From Chitinophaga pinensis (GTDB taxonomy: Bacteria; Bacteroidota; Bacteroidia; SXHM01): a DNA stretch of 7,724 bases. Positions 6,043 to 7,724 of this stretch are shown here, one piece after another. The notes under the pieces were generated by a model, which saw only the letters and a program-made list of their open reading frames with translations, was not told where the DNA came from and made no database searches. Position numbers and translations under genes: made by a program. The stretch's first letter is position 1. Every line of letters begins with the position of its first letter. The DNA lies in NCBI GenBank assembly GCA_945889235.1, contig CAMDBK010000139.1, positions 1-7,724 of the forward strand. The letters run 5' to 3'.

Positions 6043-7368
6043 ATGAAAGTTGTAAAATTCGGTGGAACATCGGTAGGCTCAGCTGAACGCATGTTCTCGG
6101 TTGCAAAATTAATTAAGAGCAGCGAGCCACGTATTGTAGTGTTGTCGGCAGTTTCAGGGACAACCAATAGTTTGGTTGAGATCAGTGCAAGTTTTTACAA
6201 AGGTGATAAAGACGGAGCAAATAAATTAATTGATGCACTTCACAACAAATACAAAGTGCTGATAAAAGATTTGCTCAAAACTGCCGATGGTTTAAAAAAA
6301 GGAAATGAGTTGATTGACGAGCATTTTGAATACATCCGCAGTTTCACGAAAGACCTTTTTACTATCCATGAAGAGAAAGCAATTCTGGCGCAGGGCGAGT
6401 TGATTTCAACAGCTTTATTTCATTATTATCTGGAAGAGAACGGAGAAAAATCTGTGTTGCTTCCTGCACTGAATTTCATGCGCACCGATGAAGAAGGTGA
6501 ACCTGATTTAAATTATATTTCAGAAAACCTGAAAAGGGAATTGAAGAATTATCAGAATGATAAATTATTTATCACACAAGGTTATATCTGCCGGAATGCT
6601 TTTGGTGAAATTGACAACCTCAAACGCGGTGGAAGTGATTATACTGCTTCGCTTGTTGGCGCAGCCATTGAAGCGGAAGAAATTCAAATCTGGACAGACA
6701 TTGACGGGATGCATAACAACGACCCGCGTATTGTGAAAAAGACATTCCCTATTGAAGAACTTTCTTTTGATGAAGCTGCTGAGTTGGCGTATTTTGGTGC
6801 AAAGATTTTGCATCCATCCAGTGTACTTCCCGCACGTTTGAAAAATATTCCGGTACGTTTGCTCAACACCATGCAACCTGAAGCAAAAGGAACATTGATT
6901 TCTCAGAAATCATCAGGCGGAAATATAAAAGCTGTTGCTGCGAAAGATGGAATTTATGCGATTAAAATCCGCTCGGGACGAATGCTGATGGCGTATGGTT
7001 TTTTGCGTTCTGTGTTTGAAATTTTTGAGCGCTACAAAACTCCGATTGATATGATTACCACCTCAGAAGTAGCGGTTTCATTGACGATTGACGAGCCCAA
7101 AAACTTAGATGCAATTATAGCTGAACTGAAAAATTTTGCAACAGTTGAAGTGGATAAAGACCAGACCATCGTTTGTGTTGTAGGTGATTTTTTGGGTGAA
7201 CATAAAGGCTATGCCGTGAAAATATTTGAAGCATTGAGAAACATTCCTATTCGCATGATTTCTTATGGCGGTAGTCCGAATAATGTTTCGGTACTTGTAG
7301 AAACCAAATACAAAAATGAAGCGCTTACTGCCTTGAATGATGGACTTTTTAACAGCGGAAATAAATGA
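6043..7368 (+). CDS. lysC: Aspartate kinase, monofunctional, probably lysine-sensitive
   Basis: Aspartokinase phosphorylates aspartate with ATP, the committed step toward lysine, diaminopimelate, threonine and methionine. The 441-residue length fits a single-function enzyme (E. coli LysC is 449); no homoserine dehydrogenase domain follows. The kinase domain spans about 1-285: K5-F-G-G-T-S10, the GEL segment with E119, FMRTDEEG (145-152), the RGGSDYTAS block (195-203) and WTDIDGM (217-223). Two ACT domains follow. The first holds RMLMAYGFL (313-321) and D336-MITTSE342, and the second NNVSVLVE (413-420). The first site closely resembles the lysine pocket of E. coli LysC, so I infer feedback inhibition by lysine. 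The ATG at 6043 opens directly with the KVVKFGGTS motif, so the start is secure. The TGA overlaps the lysA start, which points to translational coupling. The gene diverges from dnaX across 128 bases. Confidence 0.96.
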   Translation: MKVVKFGGTSVGSAERMFSVAKLIKSSEPRIVVLSAVSGTTNSLVEISASFYKGDKDGANKLIDALHNKYKVLIKDLLKTADGLKKGNELIDEHFEYIRSFTKDLFTIHEEKAILAQGELISTALFHYYLEENGEKSVLLPALNFMRTDEEGEPDLNYISENLKRELKNYQNDKLFITQGYICRNAFGEIDNLKRGGSDYTASLVGAAIEAEEIQIWTDIDGMHNNDPRIVKKTFPIEELSFDEAAELAYFGAKILHPSSVLPARLKNIPVRLLNTMQPEAKGTLISQKSSGGNIKAVAAKDGIYAIKIRSGRMLMAYGFLRSVFEIFERYKTPIDMITTSEVAVSLTIDEPKNLDAIIAELKNFATVEVDKDQTIVCVVGDFLGEHKGYAVKIFEALRNIPIRMISYGGSPNNVSVLVETKYKNEALTALNDGLFNSGNK

Positions 7369-7724
7369 TGAAATTTCCTCTGGATAAATTTTCCAACATC
7401 GCAACGCCTTTCTATTACTACGATTTATCGTTGCTGGAAGCAAATATTGCTGCGCTCAAAAGTGCTGTCAATCCTGAATATGTTGTGCATTATGCTTTAA
7501 AAGCAAATGCCAACAATCGCATTCTGGAAGTGATAAAAAATGACGGAATTGGTGCTGACTGTGTGAGCGGAAACGAAGTGAAGAAGGCGGTTGAAGTTGG
7601 TTTTAAATCTTCTGAAATTGCTTTCGCTGGCGTTGGAAAATCAGACGAAGAAATTTTAGTTGCACTGCAAAATGATATTTTCTGTTTCAATTCCGAATCA
7701 GGTGAAGAAATAAAAGTCATTAAC
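7365..7724 (+). CDS. lysA: Diaminopimelate decarboxylase, N-terminal part (cut by window end)
   Basis: The frame starts at ATGATG (7365 or 7368, the two codons being adjacent and in frame) and stays open for 120 codons to the window edge. LysA removes CO2 from meso-diaminopimelate to give L-lysine, using pyridoxal phosphate, in the cytoplasm. The visible part is the start of the fold III alanine-racemase-like barrel: TPFYYYDLSLLEAN (14-27), then HYALKAN with the PLP-binding lysine K46, then GADCVSGNEVKKAVEVGF and FAGVGKSDEEI. These strings are characteristic of LysA, as opposed to arginine or ornithine decarboxylases of the same fold, though the C-terminal substrate residues are outside the window. 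It overlaps the lysC stop by 4 bases (ATGA) or 1 base (TGATG), so ribosomes finishing lysC probably restart here. The neighbouring lysC supports the call. Confidence 0.94.
   Translation, partial: MMKFPLDKFSNIATPFYYYDLSLLEANIAALKSAVNPEYVVHYALKANANNRILEVIKNDGIGADCVSGNEVKKAVEVGFKSSEIAFAGVGKSDEEILVALQNDIFCFNSESGEEIKVIN

Noticed and set aside
1..7724. Mobile element, CRISPR array, phage or defence system
   Set aside because: I saw no terminal inverted repeats, spaced direct repeats, integrase, transposase or nuclease-like genes. Every gene but one belongs to a clear housekeeping or metabolic family, and base composition looks even by eye.

Overview
The window most likely comes from the chromosome of a Bacteroidota bacterium; I cannot place it more finely. 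The reasons are the AT-rich sequence, a TAnnTTTG-type -7 promoter box in front of dnaX, weak Shine-Dalgarno sequences, two exported proteins with lipoprotein signal peptides, and a DnaX that starts with the MSEFVVSARKYRP-type N-terminus. I see no insertion sequence, CRISPR array, tRNA, rRNA, phage gene or large repeat. The window is densely coding, and no stretch over 130 bases lacks a gene.

Layout. Bases 1-197 (+) hold the last 64 codons of a short-chain dehydrogenase (YdfG-like). It converges on a minus-strand cluster, with 9 bases between the two stop codons. That cluster is transcribed right to left: dnaX (5914-4166), a two-domain M16 zinc protease lipoprotein (4131-1210), and an alkaline-phosphatase-superfamily lipoprotein (1199-207). 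The gaps are 34 and 10 bases, which suggests an operon. A 128-base divergent region (5915-6042) separates dnaX from the plus-strand pair lysC (6043-7368) and lysA (from 7365, cut by the window end). These two overlap by 1-4 bases.

How the genes work together. LysC makes aspartyl phosphate, the first step of the aspartate pathway. LysA makes lysine from meso-diaminopimelate, the last step of lysine synthesis. The pair therefore brackets the pathway, and LysC appears to keep a lysine-binding ACT site. DnaX is the clamp-loader ATPase of DNA polymerase III. The M16 protease and the phosphodiesterase-like protein should act outside the cytoplasm and have no evident functional link to dnaX beyond shared transcription.

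The most interesting point is a run of ten A residues in the dnaX coding strand, immediately after the clamp-loader domains. Slipping into either alternative frame meets a stop codon within a few codons. This is the arrangement expected for making a short gamma-like subunit besides full-length tau, as known from Thermus (transcriptional slippage) and E. coli (ribosomal frameshifting). Otherwise this is an ordinary housekeeping region, and I found no new multi-gene system.
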